Shown one piece after another: positions 17,943 to 27,451 of a stretch of DNA of 48,511 bases. This DNA is from an uncultured Luminiphilus sp. (lineage in GTDB: Bacteria; Pseudomonadota; Gammaproteobacteria; Pseudomonadales; Halieaceae), in contig CAJJBO010000027.1 of NCBI GenBank assembly GCA_905182485.1, positions 1-48,511 of the forward strand. The letters are read 5' to 3'. How positions within the stretch are numbered: the first letter of the stretch is position 1; every line of letters starts with the position of its first letter. The translations under genes and the position numbers were made by a program. Below the pieces are notes generated by a model, which had not been told where the DNA came from, searched no databases, and was given only the letters and a program-made list of their open reading frames with translations.

Positions 17943-18749
17943 ATGAAAACGTTCTTTGTTGTTGTCTCGCTAACCCTTTTTCTGACCGCCTGTGGTCAAA
18001 GCGACGAGCCTGCTGCGGTGGCTGCCGCTGAGGTCGCTGAGGTCGCTGCGCCCGAGGTGTCAGAGACCCCGATGCAAAGTAGTGCGGCTGGTGGTGAGTT
18101 GCTGGTTGACTATATTTGGAATAACACCGCAGAAGATATGACCGAGGCGCAGATGGCGGGCATTATCGATGGATGGAACGCGCGCATTGATGCGGGTGGC
18201 TATAACATGCTCGGCGCAAATGTGTTGATGCCCCAGTTCGAGACCGATGACTACGATCTGATCTGGGTGGTCATGTGGCCCTCTAGTGAGGCCCGTGAAG
18301 CGGGTTGGGCCGATTGGAATGCCAATCAAGCCGACGACTGGACAGCAGAATTGGCCGGTGCCATGTCCTACGAGCCTGAGAACGTCTATACGTTTAAGCC
18401 GACAGACGGTCATGATGGCATGGCGGACATCGCGGTGGGTGGCACCTTCCATCCTCGATTCGACTTTTGCGCCTTCAATGAAGGGCAAGACGCGGCATCG
18501 CTTGCTGCCTTTCGTGCCGAGTATGACGCATCGCTCGTGGAGGGTGAGTCCAACAACTATGGGTACTACCTGATGGAGCCCCAGTTTGATCTCGCCGATG
18601 CCGATTTTGTATGGCTAGACCTGTTCGGTGACGAGGCAGCGGTTGAGGCGGGCACGGCAAGCTGGTCTGGTTCAGCGCTCGAGGCCAGCTGGGAAGCGAT
18701 GGCGACCTGCGAGAATTTCGCGTTCCTGGCGACTGCTATCAGGCGCTAG
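17943..18749 (+). CDS. Lipoprotein with two related domains
   Basis: A 268-residue protein with a lipobox LTAC (Cys17), then a long Ala/Glu/Val-rich linker (residues about 23-45). Two roughly 100-residue halves look related: DDYDLIWVVMWPSSEAREAGWADW in the first and ADFVWLDLFGDEAAVEAGTASW in the second, each preceded by an LMPQF or LMEPQF segment. This points to an internal duplication of a small ferredoxin-like fold, perhaps dimeric alpha-beta barrel type. No family name is recognised. It is strongly acidic, as expected for a marine periplasmic or surface protein. Confidence 0.7.
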   Translation: MKTFFVVVSLTLFLTACGQSDEPAAVAAAEVAEVAAPEVSETPMQSSAAGGELLVDYIWNNTAEDMTEAQMAGIIDGWNARIDAGGYNMLGANVLMPQFETDDYDLIWVVMWPSSEAREAGWADWNANQADDWTAELAGAMSYEPENVYTFKPTDGHDGMADIAVGGTFHPRFDFCAFNEGQDAASLAAFRAEYDASLVEGESNNYGYYLMEPQFDLADADFVWLDLFGDEAAVEAGTASWSGSALEASWEAMATCENFAFLATAIRR

Positions 18750-18785
18750 TCCCTCGCGGCCTTCGGTTTATTAAGATCTGAAACT

Positions 18786-18817
18786 CACGTAGCACGCTGT
18801 CCTCAGCGTGTTACGTG
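18786..18817. terminator. Strong inverted repeat between convergent genes
   Basis: CACGTAGCACGCTG (18786-18799) pairs with CAGCGTGTTACGTG (18804-18817), 14 bp with a single G-T pair and a TCCT loop. It lies between two convergent genes and lacks a T-run. Probably a bidirectional transcription or mRNA end structure. Confidence 0.6.
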
Positions 18818-18834
18818 GGCATCGGGCAAGGTAG

Positions 18835-19338
18835 TTATTCGCTCACGGTACCGATGTAATCAAACGGCTCAACGAGCACGGGCATGTCGTCGGTGCACTC
18901 ACGATCGTACTGGGAGAGCAGTCCATTCCAATACGTTCGATGGAGCGGGATCCAGATGTCAGGGTCTTGCACGGGTGGGCCATCCAGTGACGACTCATTG
19001 ATCCCCATCTCACCAAAAGTGATGTTGCGAATATCGGTCAGTTTGACCACGAGGCGGGGCTTGCCGTCGTAGTCGCACAGCAAGATGGGCATGCCGACTT
19101 TGGGGTGGGGAAAGTGATTGGCCTCAAGCACCCAAGGTAAGCTAAAAGTGGCAACCTTTTCGCGTGATTGGATAAAACTAAATATTTGCTCTGTTGTCTC
19201 GGCATCGATACCGAGGGAGCGAACCTGATAATCACCCGTTAATTCTGGATGGGCTGTAAGCACCTGCTCCCAGCACGCATCGAGTGCGTCTAAGTCGGGT
19301 TGGGCTGGGCCGTCTGAGATGACGATATAGCGAGTGAT
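18835..19338 (-). CDS. ASCH-domain protein, possibly with a non-AUG start
   Basis: The part after residue 60 fits the ASCH fold (EKVATFSLPW; PKVGMPILLCDYDGKPRLVVKLTDI; DIWIPLHRTYW; DMPVLVEPFDYI), an RNA-binding or RNA-processing beta-barrel related to PUA domains. The first conventional start in frame is GTG 19263, but the frame stays open with coding character upstream (TRYIVISDGPAQPDLDALDA). At 19336-19338 an ATC lies 6 bp after a perfect AAGGAG, exactly where a start codon should be. So the start is either a rare AUC or a substituted ATG. The full product would be about 167 residues. Confidence 0.62.
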   Translation of the reverse strand: MTRYIVISDGPAQPDLDALDACWEQVLTAHPELTGDYQVRSLGIDAETTEQIFSFIQSREKVATFSLPWVLEANHFPHPKVGMPILLCDYDGKPRLVVKLTDIRNITFGEMGINESSLDGPPVQDPDIWIPLHRTYWNGLLSQYDRECTDDMPVLVEPFDYIGTVSE

Positions 19339-19404
19339 AGTCGACTCCTTCGGTTACGGTCTGATCCACTGGTGGTGGCAAGGCGCAGGGCGCTGCGCTA
19401 TCAC

Positions 19405-20019
19405 CTAGTCAGAGGTTGGATGATCACTTCTGTTGTTATGGGCCAATAAATAAGCCGTTTTGATGAAAAGATCCTTGCCGTGTGCTAAGTCGATATCGGG
19501 TCTAAAAAACCCATTGAGCTTCGACCCTGCGATGACCGCGTATAAGATCTCGGCCCTTTCCATGCAGGCGTCCTCATCGATCTGATTGTGAGAAAAAACG
19601 ACGCTGAGTAGCTCGATGCAGCATCGGTCTAGTTCGCTTTTGTGCGCAGCGAGACTTGGGTCGGTCACCGAAGCGCCAATGGCTTCGTACATCACACCAG
19701 TAGAGAGGTGATTGACGGATTTGTTTTCGGTGTAGAAAAAGTCGCAGAGGTAATTTATTTTTGCGGCAAAGTCGTGCTGTTTCAGTGCCGCCATGCCTTC
19801 AACAATGACATCGCACTGGTGCTTGAACACCTCAGTCAGGATGTCTTCTTTCGAATTAAAATAGTAAAAGACATGGCTGGGCGCAATATCGGCTTCTTGC
19901 GCGATGCCGGTCATCGAGGTCTTCGAAAACCCGTTTTTTTCCAGCGAGGACAAGAAGCCACTGATGATGCTGTCTCTGCGTTTCGTGCCCTTCGGTTTGT
20001 TAGGTTTGTATAGCTGCAT
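19405..20019 (-). CDS. TetR-family transcriptional regulator
   Basis: A 204-residue regulator. The N-terminal helix-turn-helix reads KNGFSKTSMTGIAQEADIAPSHVFYYFNSKEDILTEVF, matching TetR closely (split here only by its own helices). The C-terminal ligand and dimer domain is of the type seen with BetI/FabR-like members. It lies downstream of the spinster MFS on the same strand, with 256 bp and a strong hairpin between them, and probably controls this transport or catabolic region. Confidence 0.88.
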   Translation of the reverse strand: MQLYKPNKPKGTKRRDSIISGFLSSLEKNGFSKTSMTGIAQEADIAPSHVFYYFNSKEDILTEVFKHQCDVIVEGMAALKQHDFAAKINYLCDFFYTENKSVNHLSTGVMYEAIGASVTDPSLAAHKSELDRCCIELLSVVFSHNQIDEDACMERAEILYAVIAGSKLNGFFRPDIDLAHGKDLFIKTAYLLAHNNRSDHPTSD

Positions 20020-20213
20020 CGTTACTGTAAGCCGACCCTGTTGTTTAGGTGAAACTGACCGTTTTTCTAGCGCCCATCGCGTGCGATCGCGTTATGGACG
20101 CCGATTCTTGGCTGGTTTGCCACAGCGGCAACGCGCTCACTCAAACGGCCTCCTGTTGTGCGCGATGACATCCCAGACCAATATGATCTCACAATTTGAG
20201 AATAAGCCAACCG

Positions 20214-20232
20214 CCCGCGCGCAGCGCGGGCA
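20214..20232. terminator. GC-rich hairpin
   Basis: GCCCGCGC (20214-20221) pairs perfectly with GCGCGGGC (20225-20232) around a three-base loop. It lies about 45 bp beyond the stop of the minus-strand MFS gene. No T-run follows on either strand. Confidence 0.5.
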
Positions 20233-20275
20233 CACGCTCTGCAAAGCGACTGGCCGAGCGGGTCTGCGGTCTGTT

Positions 20276-21916
20276 TTAGGGGTGAGCGGGCTCGCCTGCA
20301 GCGATGGCGCGGGCTTCTCGTGAATTAAAGTCCTGTCGATAATGCCGAAACAGCAGGACAGTAAATATAGCCACGACCAAGTAGACCAGTAATGCCAGCT
20401 TCAAACTCAGACCCAATGAATCAGAGGGCGTATTGCCAGATGCTTGAAACGTATCGCTGAGGTAGCCAATGGTGAAGGGGCCCATCGCGAGCCCTAAAAA
20501 TGTGCCCATTGCCAGGTAAAAGGCAGAAGCGGTAGCGCGCATCCTGGGGAGCACAAGGGTGGTGATGATGCCGCCAGCAGCGCCAGTCCACAGCACACTG
20601 ACAAACTGCAGAAACGCGTTGGCAATATAAGCCTCTTGAAGGGTTTCTGCGTTGAGCACAAACAGGGCAGCAATGATCGTAAGTATGCCCGAGATGAGGC
20701 CCATGAACGTGTGAGCATCCTCGCGGATGTGACGCTTCATCAGATCGGCTACTACCCCGCCAGTGGCCACACCCACGCCGCCGCAGATGGCAGTTGAGAG
20801 TCCCAGAACCATCCCGAGCTCTGATAAGTCGGCATCAAATTTACGCAGCAAGTACTGGGCAAGCCACAGCGCGAATCCGTAGGTGATGAAGGTAATAATG
20901 GGGTAGGCGAGGTTGACGTAGATCATCGACTTACAGCGAAAGATCATCGCATAGGTCACTGGATCTCTCACGGCTAGAGACTTGGCCCAACTGAACATGG
21001 CATAGACACCGACACCGAGCACCACCCACTGCGTCACGCGACCAGTGAGGTGACTGATCAGGCTCCCCAGCGCGACAATGATGATTGCTGCGAGGATGTT
21101 GGTGATCAAGGGCGCGGTAAAGCCCACTCGGCGATACAGGCTAATGACTGAGAAAGGAGGCAGAATGCTGGCGAGCTCGCTCCAACCTTCTCTAAAGGGA
21201 TGGGGGTGGTTTTGAATACTGGCGACATTTTCGCTGTAGCCGCGCACGGGTTCCTTTAGCGTTCTAAACAAAGCGGCCAGCAACACGCCGGGAGCGCCGA
21301 CGATGATAAACGTGACCTGCCATCCCTTGAGTCCGAGGGGCGCGTTGGCAATATCGGGATAGCTCAAGTTCCACCAATCGACGATCCAGCCGCCGATAAA
21401 CATACTTAATCCCATGCCGATATAAGCGCCCGTAGAGTAAATGGCGATAACCGAGGCCCTGTCTTTGGGTTCGAACCAATCAGACAAAAGCGAGTAGGCC
21501 GAGGGCGTCGCGGTGGCTTCACCAATACCGACGCCGAACCGAAAGAAAGTGAGACTGGCGGCGCCGCCCGCCATCCCGCATAACATCGTCATGACGCTCC
21601 AGGTAAAGAGGCCGCAGGCGATGAGTGTTTTGCGGACCCACAGATCTGCTAGGCGTCCAAGGGGTAGGCCAAAGATGGCGTAAAAAACGGCAAATGACGT
21701 GCCGTATAAAAACCCCATTTGAGAATCACTGATGCCGAGGTCTGCCTGAATTTCGCCAGCGAGGATGGCAAGAATTTGGCGATCTAGTAGGTTCATCGCA
21801 TAAACGAGGATCAGCAAAAAGAGGATGTATTTCGCATAGGGCCCGCCGATCCGATAGGGACCGATATGAAAGTTCGGGGATGACCGAGACGGGCTGTTAG
21901 CGTGATTAAAATCCAT
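20276..21916 (-). CDS. Spinster-type MFS transporter, long form
   Basis: A 546-residue carrier related to the MFS at 5428-6702: MNLLDRQILAILAGEIQADL, GRLADLWVRKTL, RFGVGIGEATATPSAYS and YSTGAYIGMGLS. It is about 120 residues longer because of an enlarged central region between helices 6 and 7 that contains extra hydrophobic stretches (ILAAIIIVALGSLISHL). The extra segments may add two membrane helices. The frame is intact. It lies between TetR and an SDR on the same strand, so export or uptake of the substrate of these enzymes is a reasonable inference. Confidence 0.88.
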   Translation of the reverse strand: MDFNHANSPSRSSPNFHIGPYRIGGPYAKYILFLLILVYAMNLLDRQILAILAGEIQADLGISDSQMGFLYGTSFAVFYAIFGLPLGRLADLWVRKTLIACGLFTWSVMTMLCGMAGGAASLTFFRFGVGIGEATATPSAYSLLSDWFEPKDRASVIAIYSTGAYIGMGLSMFIGGWIVDWWNLSYPDIANAPLGLKGWQVTFIIVGAPGVLLAALFRTLKEPVRGYSENVASIQNHPHPFREGWSELASILPPFSVISLYRRVGFTAPLITNILAAIIIVALGSLISHLTGRVTQWVVLGVGVYAMFSWAKSLAVRDPVTYAMIFRCKSMIYVNLAYPIITFITYGFALWLAQYLLRKFDADLSELGMVLGLSTAICGGVGVATGGVVADLMKRHIREDAHTFMGLISGILTIIAALFVLNAETLQEAYIANAFLQFVSVLWTGAAGGIITTLVLPRMRATASAFYLAMGTFLGLAMGPFTIGYLSDTFQASGNTPSDSLGLSLKLALLVYLVVAIFTVLLFRHYRQDFNSREARAIAAGEPAHP

Positions 21917-21997
21917 AATCCTATTGTCTCTTTGGGTGCAGATGAATCAACTGGGTGTTACCGCGACGGCGTGGGGTTAACGAGGCCAATGCCTGTG

Positions 21998-22837
21998 CTA
22001 TACCCCGCGATTCCCCGCTTCTTTTTGCATCGGCACATAATCGTCGTAGTTGGGCCGCCTCACTATGGACCCCGTGGTAACCCCTGCATCGGTGGTTAGA
22101 GTGAGGCCGCTGGTATAGCCGGATTCATCGCTACCCAACCAAAGCGCTGCGTTAGCCACGTCGAGCGCGGTGCCGGCACGTCCTGGCAATGGCGAATTAG
22201 CCGCCAGAGTTTTGGCGACCTCATCTGTCGCATGGTGATCCTGCAGATGGGCATCGGCCACCATCGGCGTCGCCATTGAGAAGGGGGCGATGGCATTGAC
22301 CCTGACATTGTGTTGGCAAAGTTCAGCGCTGGCACTGGTGGTCAGCCCAATGACGGCATGCTTTGCGGTGGTGTAGGCATGAGGTGCTAGCCCGCCCATG
22401 ACCCCAGCGACGCTAGACATGTTAATAATCGAGCCTGAGCGCTGTTGCTTCATGACAGCGGCCGCATGCTTTACACCGTAAAAAACACCGTTAATGAGGA
22501 TGTCAGTAGTGATACGCCACTCATCGGCGGGAGTCTGGTCAATGGGGCCTTTGGCACCGACGATACCTGCGTTGTTGAACATGATGTCTAGTTGACCAAA
22601 CTCTGACAGGGCACGATCGACCAGTTTTTTAACGTCGGCTTCGAGGGTGACGTTGCAGTCTCAAAAAAGGCGCGATCGCCGAGTTGCGTTGGCGAGGTCG
22701 TGACCCAGATCAGATTGGATATCACCGAGAATCAGGGCGCAGCCTTCTTCCTTAAATCGACGAGCGGTCGCGGCCCCAATGCCACTGGCCGCACCGGTGA
22801 TAACAGCTACTTTTCCTTGCAGGCGTTGTTGTGTCAT
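21998..22837 (-). CDS. Short-chain dehydrogenase/reductase interrupted by an in-frame TGA
   Basis: From ATG 22837 ([15 protein letters not shown]) the protein shows TGAASGIG, then stops at a TGA near 22661. The same frame resumes as [19 protein letters not shown] and continues with NNAG, the catalytic SSVAG and YTTAKH. Between them, the adjacent frame reads [11 protein letters not shown], which is what an SDR should have. Thus an extra base near 22690 and a missing base near 22655 would cancel each other and create the stop. The reconstructed enzyme has about 280 residues. If the sequence is correct it is a pseudogene. Confidence 0.75.
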
Positions 22838-23064
22838 GACGTCTCCTAGCGATGCAATCTGCGTGACGGTTCTTGAATGCGCCAGCACACGATGAGTTAC
22901 CAGTTTGCCTTATGTTGACCCGTTTTTTTGCCGGAAACTTCACGTCGGGAAAAGCGTTCCAGCAAGTGGGCCGAAGAGAGCAAAACACTGTAGTAATGCG
23001 GCTTTACGCTGACTACGCTACCCATCTGTCGGTCGCGATTCAAACCTAATTTTTGACGATGTTT

Positions 23065-23084
23065 AAAAATTTACAAATTGACTC
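23065..23084 (+). promoter_or_regulatory. Operator-like element upstream of the TonB receptor
   Basis: The 20 bp AAAAATTTACAAATTGACTC is matched 19/20 at 27233-27252. It contains the inverted repeat AATTT-AC-AAATT and ends in TTGAC, which could be a -35 box. It lies about 65 bp before the receptor start, in the gap between divergent genes. Confidence 0.45.
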
Positions 23085-23146
23085 AGCCCAGCCCAGCCCC
23101 TCGACGTGCCGGCTGTAGTAAAAAAATAAATTATTGGAGCGACAGC

Positions 23147-25616
23147 ATGGATAGGGTTTTTTCCAAGTTCGAGGGTTCTGCAAAACATCTTCAAAAAAAG
23201 CTCACGCTCATGTGTGGGCTGGTATTGGCAGCGACGGGCTCTCAATACGCAGTGACACAAGAGGAAGGCGAGAGCGCCTTGGCCATTGAGGAGGTCATTG
23301 TGACCTCTAGAAAACGCCAAGAGTCGATCCAGGATGTGCCCATTGCGGTAACTTCCATTACTGATCAGCTAGACAATCCTGCGATCAGAAACCTCAGACA
23401 TATCGAAGGATTGGCGCCTAACGTTCAGGTTCGCCAGTCTATGGGTCGTACGGCTGGCCACGCCATTTCTATTAGGGGGATTGGTTATAGCAACGATGAA
23501 AAAAGCTTTGATCCGGCTGTTGGCGTTGTTTACGACGGCATTGCACTCACCACCAACTCGGGAGCTTTGATTGATAATTTTGATATTGAATCGATCGAAG
23601 TGATGCGAGGCCCACAGGGGACTCTATTCGGCAAGAATACAATTGCCGGCGTGATTTCATTGACCCGAACCGATCCTACAGGCGAGCTAGGCGGCTCCAT
23701 TTCTGGCACGTTGGGTAATTTTGGACGCACGGATGTGAAGGCGATCCTAAACTTCCCTATCATCGAAGATGTACTGGCGGTAAAGCTGTTCGGAGCGAGC
23801 TTGCAAGATGACGGTTACATTAAGAATGTCACGCTAAATAAAGATGTCGCGAAGCAGGATTATCTCAATTACGGTGCTAAGTTCTTGTGGACGCCTACTG
23901 ATAACTTCACTGCGAAGCTCACGATAGAAACGATTGATGACCAGAGTGACAACGGGGCTTTCCGAAACCTCACAGGTTTAGGTGGTAATCGGGCCATTGC
24001 ACTCCAAGATGGTTACTCCGGTGGTTGGGAGCCATATTCACCGGCGATCGTGGCGCTTACCGCGCTAGAAGGACCCGCTGCGACAGACTGGCGGATACAG
24101 GCCTACAACGATAATGCGTCTTATCCCGATATTCGTGGCGAAGGCTGTCTGCTAGAAAATGATCCGGGTTCTACTGCGACAACTACCAGTGCCTCGAAAG
24201 AGAACCTAGGCGACATGGAAACCGACGCCATCACGTTGCAGATGGACTACGAGTTCAGTAACGGCTCTACGGCAACCTATATTTACGGGCACCGTGATAC
24301 GGAAGAGCTGGCCATATGGCCTTACTCAGGCAGTGCTTGCGATTTCATTACCATTGATAACCAAAACGAGAATGACCAAGAGAGCCATGAGCTTGCGATG
24401 GGCGACCTCGGGCGACAACTTTGATTTGGTGCTAGGTGTTTATCAGATGGAGAACTCCTACTCGCAGGATTGGTTTACCTACGATTTCTGGGAGATAGTG
24501 AGAACGCCTGAGCTGTTGGTTGCACTCTACGGTGCCACGCCAGAGCAGGTTGACCGACTGGGTAACGATTTTGGTCAAAATATCTACCAATCGCAGGAGG
24601 CCAAGAGTCAGGCCGTATTCGGACAGTTCGACTACGATATTACTGAGCGGCTCGAAATCTCCTTGGGCTTACGCTACTCGAAAGATGAGAAAGACTTTCT
24701 TCGCCCGACAATTTTGTATCAAGGCTGACGCCGACCGTGACCTCCAAAACTGGGGCGAGTGTGTTCACGGCGCGCAATACGCCGACGATGAGAAGACGGG
24801 CAGCTGGGATGAGAGCTGGAGTAAAACAACCGGTAAAGCAGGCTTGTCCTACCGACTTAGCGAAGACGTGATGGTCTACGGTTCTTATGCCACTGGCTTC
24901 CACAGCGGCGGCTTCTACGGCAAGAACCAGCGTCTGGTTGATTACGCGATCACCTACGACCCTGAGGAGATTGAGAGCTTAGAGCTGGGCGCAAAAATGG
25001 AGTTCCTCAATAACAGGGTCCGTTTAAACGTGGCTGCCTTCAGCAGCAATGTTGAGAAACTGCAGGCGATCACCACCCTGCCAGCCGACGACGGCACGGC
25101 GGTCTCGGTCCCGTTTAACGTGGGCGAGGTCGAGTATCAGGGCTTTGAGATTGAGGGCCTGGCTCGCATCACTGACGGGTTTCACGTTAAGTGGTGCGAG
25201 TCGGGATCCTCGATGCAGAGTACAAGTCGTTTGACGCTGACCTCTCGTCGACGCAGGGCGGTAACCCTGTCGACAACAGCTACCTCAAGCCCAAGCAGGC
25301 GCCAGACCTAACAGTGGGCGTGACGGCCAACTACACCGCTGAGGCGTTTGGCGGTTTGCTGTTGACGGATCTGACGTACTCATGGACAGACGACTTCTAC
25401 ACGCAAGAGGATAACGATCCAGTGTCCTTGGTGGAGTCTTACGGTAAGACAAATTTGTCGATCGCATACGATCGCGGCAATTATAAAATTGCAGCCTTTG
25501 TGAACAACATCGAAGACAACACCAACTGGGTGAGTCGAACGACCTCTACCCTCATCACCTATGGACAGCAGTCTAAAGGGCGCACCTATGGGGTGGAGTT
25601 GTTAGTGAATTTCTAA
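23147..25616 (+). CDS. TonB-dependent receptor (three frameshifts)
   Basis: An outer-membrane active-transport channel of about 820 residues. A signal segment (LTLMCGLVLAATGSQYAV) precedes the TonB box region EEVIVTSRKRQESIQDVPI. The plug domain shows SIRGIG, FDPAVGVVYDG and IEVMRGPQGTLFGKNTIAG. Barrel strands follow, and the protein ends in phenylalanine (VELLVNF), as barrels should. Reading it through needs frame changes near 24410, 24715 and 25195. Receptors of this subtype are usually tied to uptake of siderophores or hydrophobic or aromatic substrates. The operator-like element at 23065 and a terminator at 25641 frame it as a single-gene unit. Confidence 0.88.
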
Positions 25617-25640
25617 CGCAAACAGGTATGTCACCACTGG

Positions 25641-25673
25641 CCCATTGGGGATGACTCAATGGGTCTTTTTTTT
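25641..25673 (+). terminator. Rho-independent terminator of the TonB receptor gene
   Basis: CCCATTG at 25641-25647 pairs with CAATGGG at 25657-25663; the run of T follows at 25666-25673. It starts 25 bp after the stop codon. Confidence 0.85.
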
Positions 25674-26075
25674 GCCCGTCTTGCGGTGAACTGGATACCC
25701 GGTAGATCCCACTCTTTTTTTGGCGGATTAGGAGTCAGTGTCGCGGCTTTGGCGTAGTGAGTTCGATCACTTGGCGCTGATCTAGCTACTTTGACGAAGC
25801 ACAGCGGGAGAGCGTGCGAGTCATGGCTGGGGCTGAACTGGCATCTTCACGGGGCGTGAGCGGGAGTGTCGAGTGCTAGCAGGGGCCATCTGACCCTTGA
25901 TCGACCTTTTGGCGCTGAGCGGGCTGCCAGTGACTGCTAGGCATGCAAGCTTTGCAATCTTCATACGGCTGCACGAACGAGGTCAGCGAGATACACGCGA
26001 GAAACACGCTACGGAGGCGTCAGTGAGGCACTGTGTGTTCAGCCGCCATCACAACGGGACCACTGAAAGTAGCAG
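25674..26075. other. Intergenic, no gene seen
   Basis: About 400 bp between the receptor terminator and the end of the minus-strand MaoC gene. Open frames here lack coding character. Confidence 0.45.
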
Positions 26076-26519
26076 TTATCGGTGCTTCGGCAATCGTCCG
26101 GAGGCTTTGCCCGTCAAAATCGAGGTGCCATCCTCATTCTTTTGCCATACGCGGCAGTGCACGACATCGTGCGCATCGCCACATTCAAGGGCTTCGATCT
26201 CTCCACCGCAATACAAATTATCGTCTGGAAAGACGTTGGCTGAAAATCGGATTTCGGTGCTCACCAGGTCCCACGGTTGATGCAGCCAGTTGGTAAAGAA
26301 CTGATAAAGGTAGGCTTGGTTCAGTGGCCCTTGCTGAACGGTGTCTGGTAAACCCCGTTCCTGCGCGTAAACGCGATCAAGATGCAGCGGATTTGTGTCG
26401 CGCAGAATCAGCGCAATCGGAATGTAATCAAAACGATCCATGGGGCCAAATTTGGTGGTGGGAAGTGCCATGCCGACCATTAGGTCTTCAAACAGGGGCT
26501 TATTGGGTGCAATAGTCAT
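26076..26519 (-). CDS. MaoC-family (hot-dog) hydratase
   Basis: A 147-residue single hot-dog domain. The hydratase signature is RDTNPLHLDRVYAQ, with the Asp and His that activate water in (R)-specific enoyl-CoA hydratases, followed by VQQGPLNQAYL. Its ATG overlaps the stop of the upstream FAS1-type dehydratase-like gene by 4 bp. Such paired half-size MaoC proteins usually form a heterodimer that hydrates a bulky enoyl-CoA, as in sterol side-chain degradation; the bulky-substrate idea here is inference. Confidence 0.82.
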   Translation of the reverse strand: MTIAPNKPLFEDLMVGMALPTTKFGPMDRFDYIPIALILRDTNPLHLDRVYAQERGLPDTVQQGPLNQAYLYQFFTNWLHQPWDLVSTEIRFSANVFPDDNLYCGGEIEALECGDAHDVVHCRVWQKNEDGTSILTGKASGRLPKHR

Positions 26520-26970
26520 TTGAATAAAATGTAAGACTGTTTGCCGGTCATGGTGATTTCACCGTCCCAGTCTCCCTTAATGATGAATGCCAGTTGAACG
26601 ACGTCAAAAGTGTTTTGTCCAGTTTTTTCATAGACGTCACTAATGACGGCGCTGATTTCGACCTCTTCACCCACATAGAGCGGACGATGATATTGAATAG
26701 ATTGCTCACCAAACATGGCGGTTCCATCGCGGTAGTCAAACCAAAAATCGGTGCCCCAGTCGAAGGTTCGCAGCAGGCCTAGAACCGCGACCAACGGTGC
26801 AAATGACGGGGGGTGCAACGTGCTGCGCTTCCGCCACGAAATCGTGGGAGTCTGACATCACGCCCAGAAAGTCGCTGACATCCTCGCAGGAAACTACGGT
26901 AATGGGCGGTTCGCAGTACTTTCCCAATCAGCGCTTTGCGATCTGCTGTCGGAGGCTCAGTGCTTGAAAT
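26516..26970 (-). CDS. FAS1-like dehydratase / MaoC N-terminal-domain protein (two frameshifts)
   Basis: Partner hot-dog protein. The body reads HVAPPSFAPL (split by a frame change in a G6 run near 26810), then FDWGTDFWFDYRDG, QSIQYHRPLYVGEEVEI and a final GKQSYILFK. Upstream, the frame with RKALIGK joins PPITVVSCEDVSDFL after another indel near 26925. In the upstream frame the best start position, 7 bp after AAGGAAG, is an ATT at 26968-26970 (then SSTEPPTADRK), so the start is either a rare AUU or a changed ATG. The full length would be about 150 residues, normal for the family. Confidence 0.7.
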
Positions 26971-27451
26971 TTTCTCGCTTCCTTATGTTAAGAACTTGAG
27001 TGGACCATCGTGCCATGCTCACATGCCGCGATATGTACCATGTTCGTCTGTCGTATTTTGACGTCCGCGGTGCTCAAAAACACTCGTCGCTGTGCTCGTA
27101 CTACTTGTCTGAAGTCTCTAGGAGGCCATCATTATAACGAGCGAGCCTTTCATCGACTGTTCAAAAGCAACCTGAGCATGAAAGTTAGCGGTCTGGTAGG
27201 GCGTGTTCAAACTGTATTTTTTTAACACCCATAAAAATTTACGAATTGACTCTTCGAGGGGCGGCGCATTCACTGTCCGTGTCGTGCGGTAAAAGCGAAT
27301 GTAATCGGGGTAGGCTTGATTCAGACGCGCGGAGGGCACCCAAGATATGTTGAGGGCGGAGAGGGTAGTCAACCGAGAGGCCGTCCCGTGACAATAATCT
27401 GGCTCGTCAGCTGACGACCTAAAAGACTATGGAATGTGACATTGCGTAACA
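26971..27451. other. Intergenic between divergent genes
   Basis: About 480 bp between the MaoC pair and the acyl-CoA synthetase. No convincing gene. The only structure recognised is the 20-bp element at 27233-27252. Confidence 0.5.
27233..27252 (+). promoter_or_regulatory. Second copy of the operator-like element
   Basis: AAAAATTTACGAATTGACTC differs from the copy at 23065-23084 by one base (G for A in the right half of the inverted repeat). It lies about 210 bp upstream of the acyl-CoA synthetase and about 260 bp from the MaoC pair. A common regulator of both loci is inferred. Confidence 0.45.

Noticed and set aside
27118..27372. Minus-strand 84-residue frame between the MaoC pair and the acyl-CoA synthetase
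   Set aside because: It runs through the shared operator-like element, so the sequence is better explained as regulatory DNA; no family is recognised.
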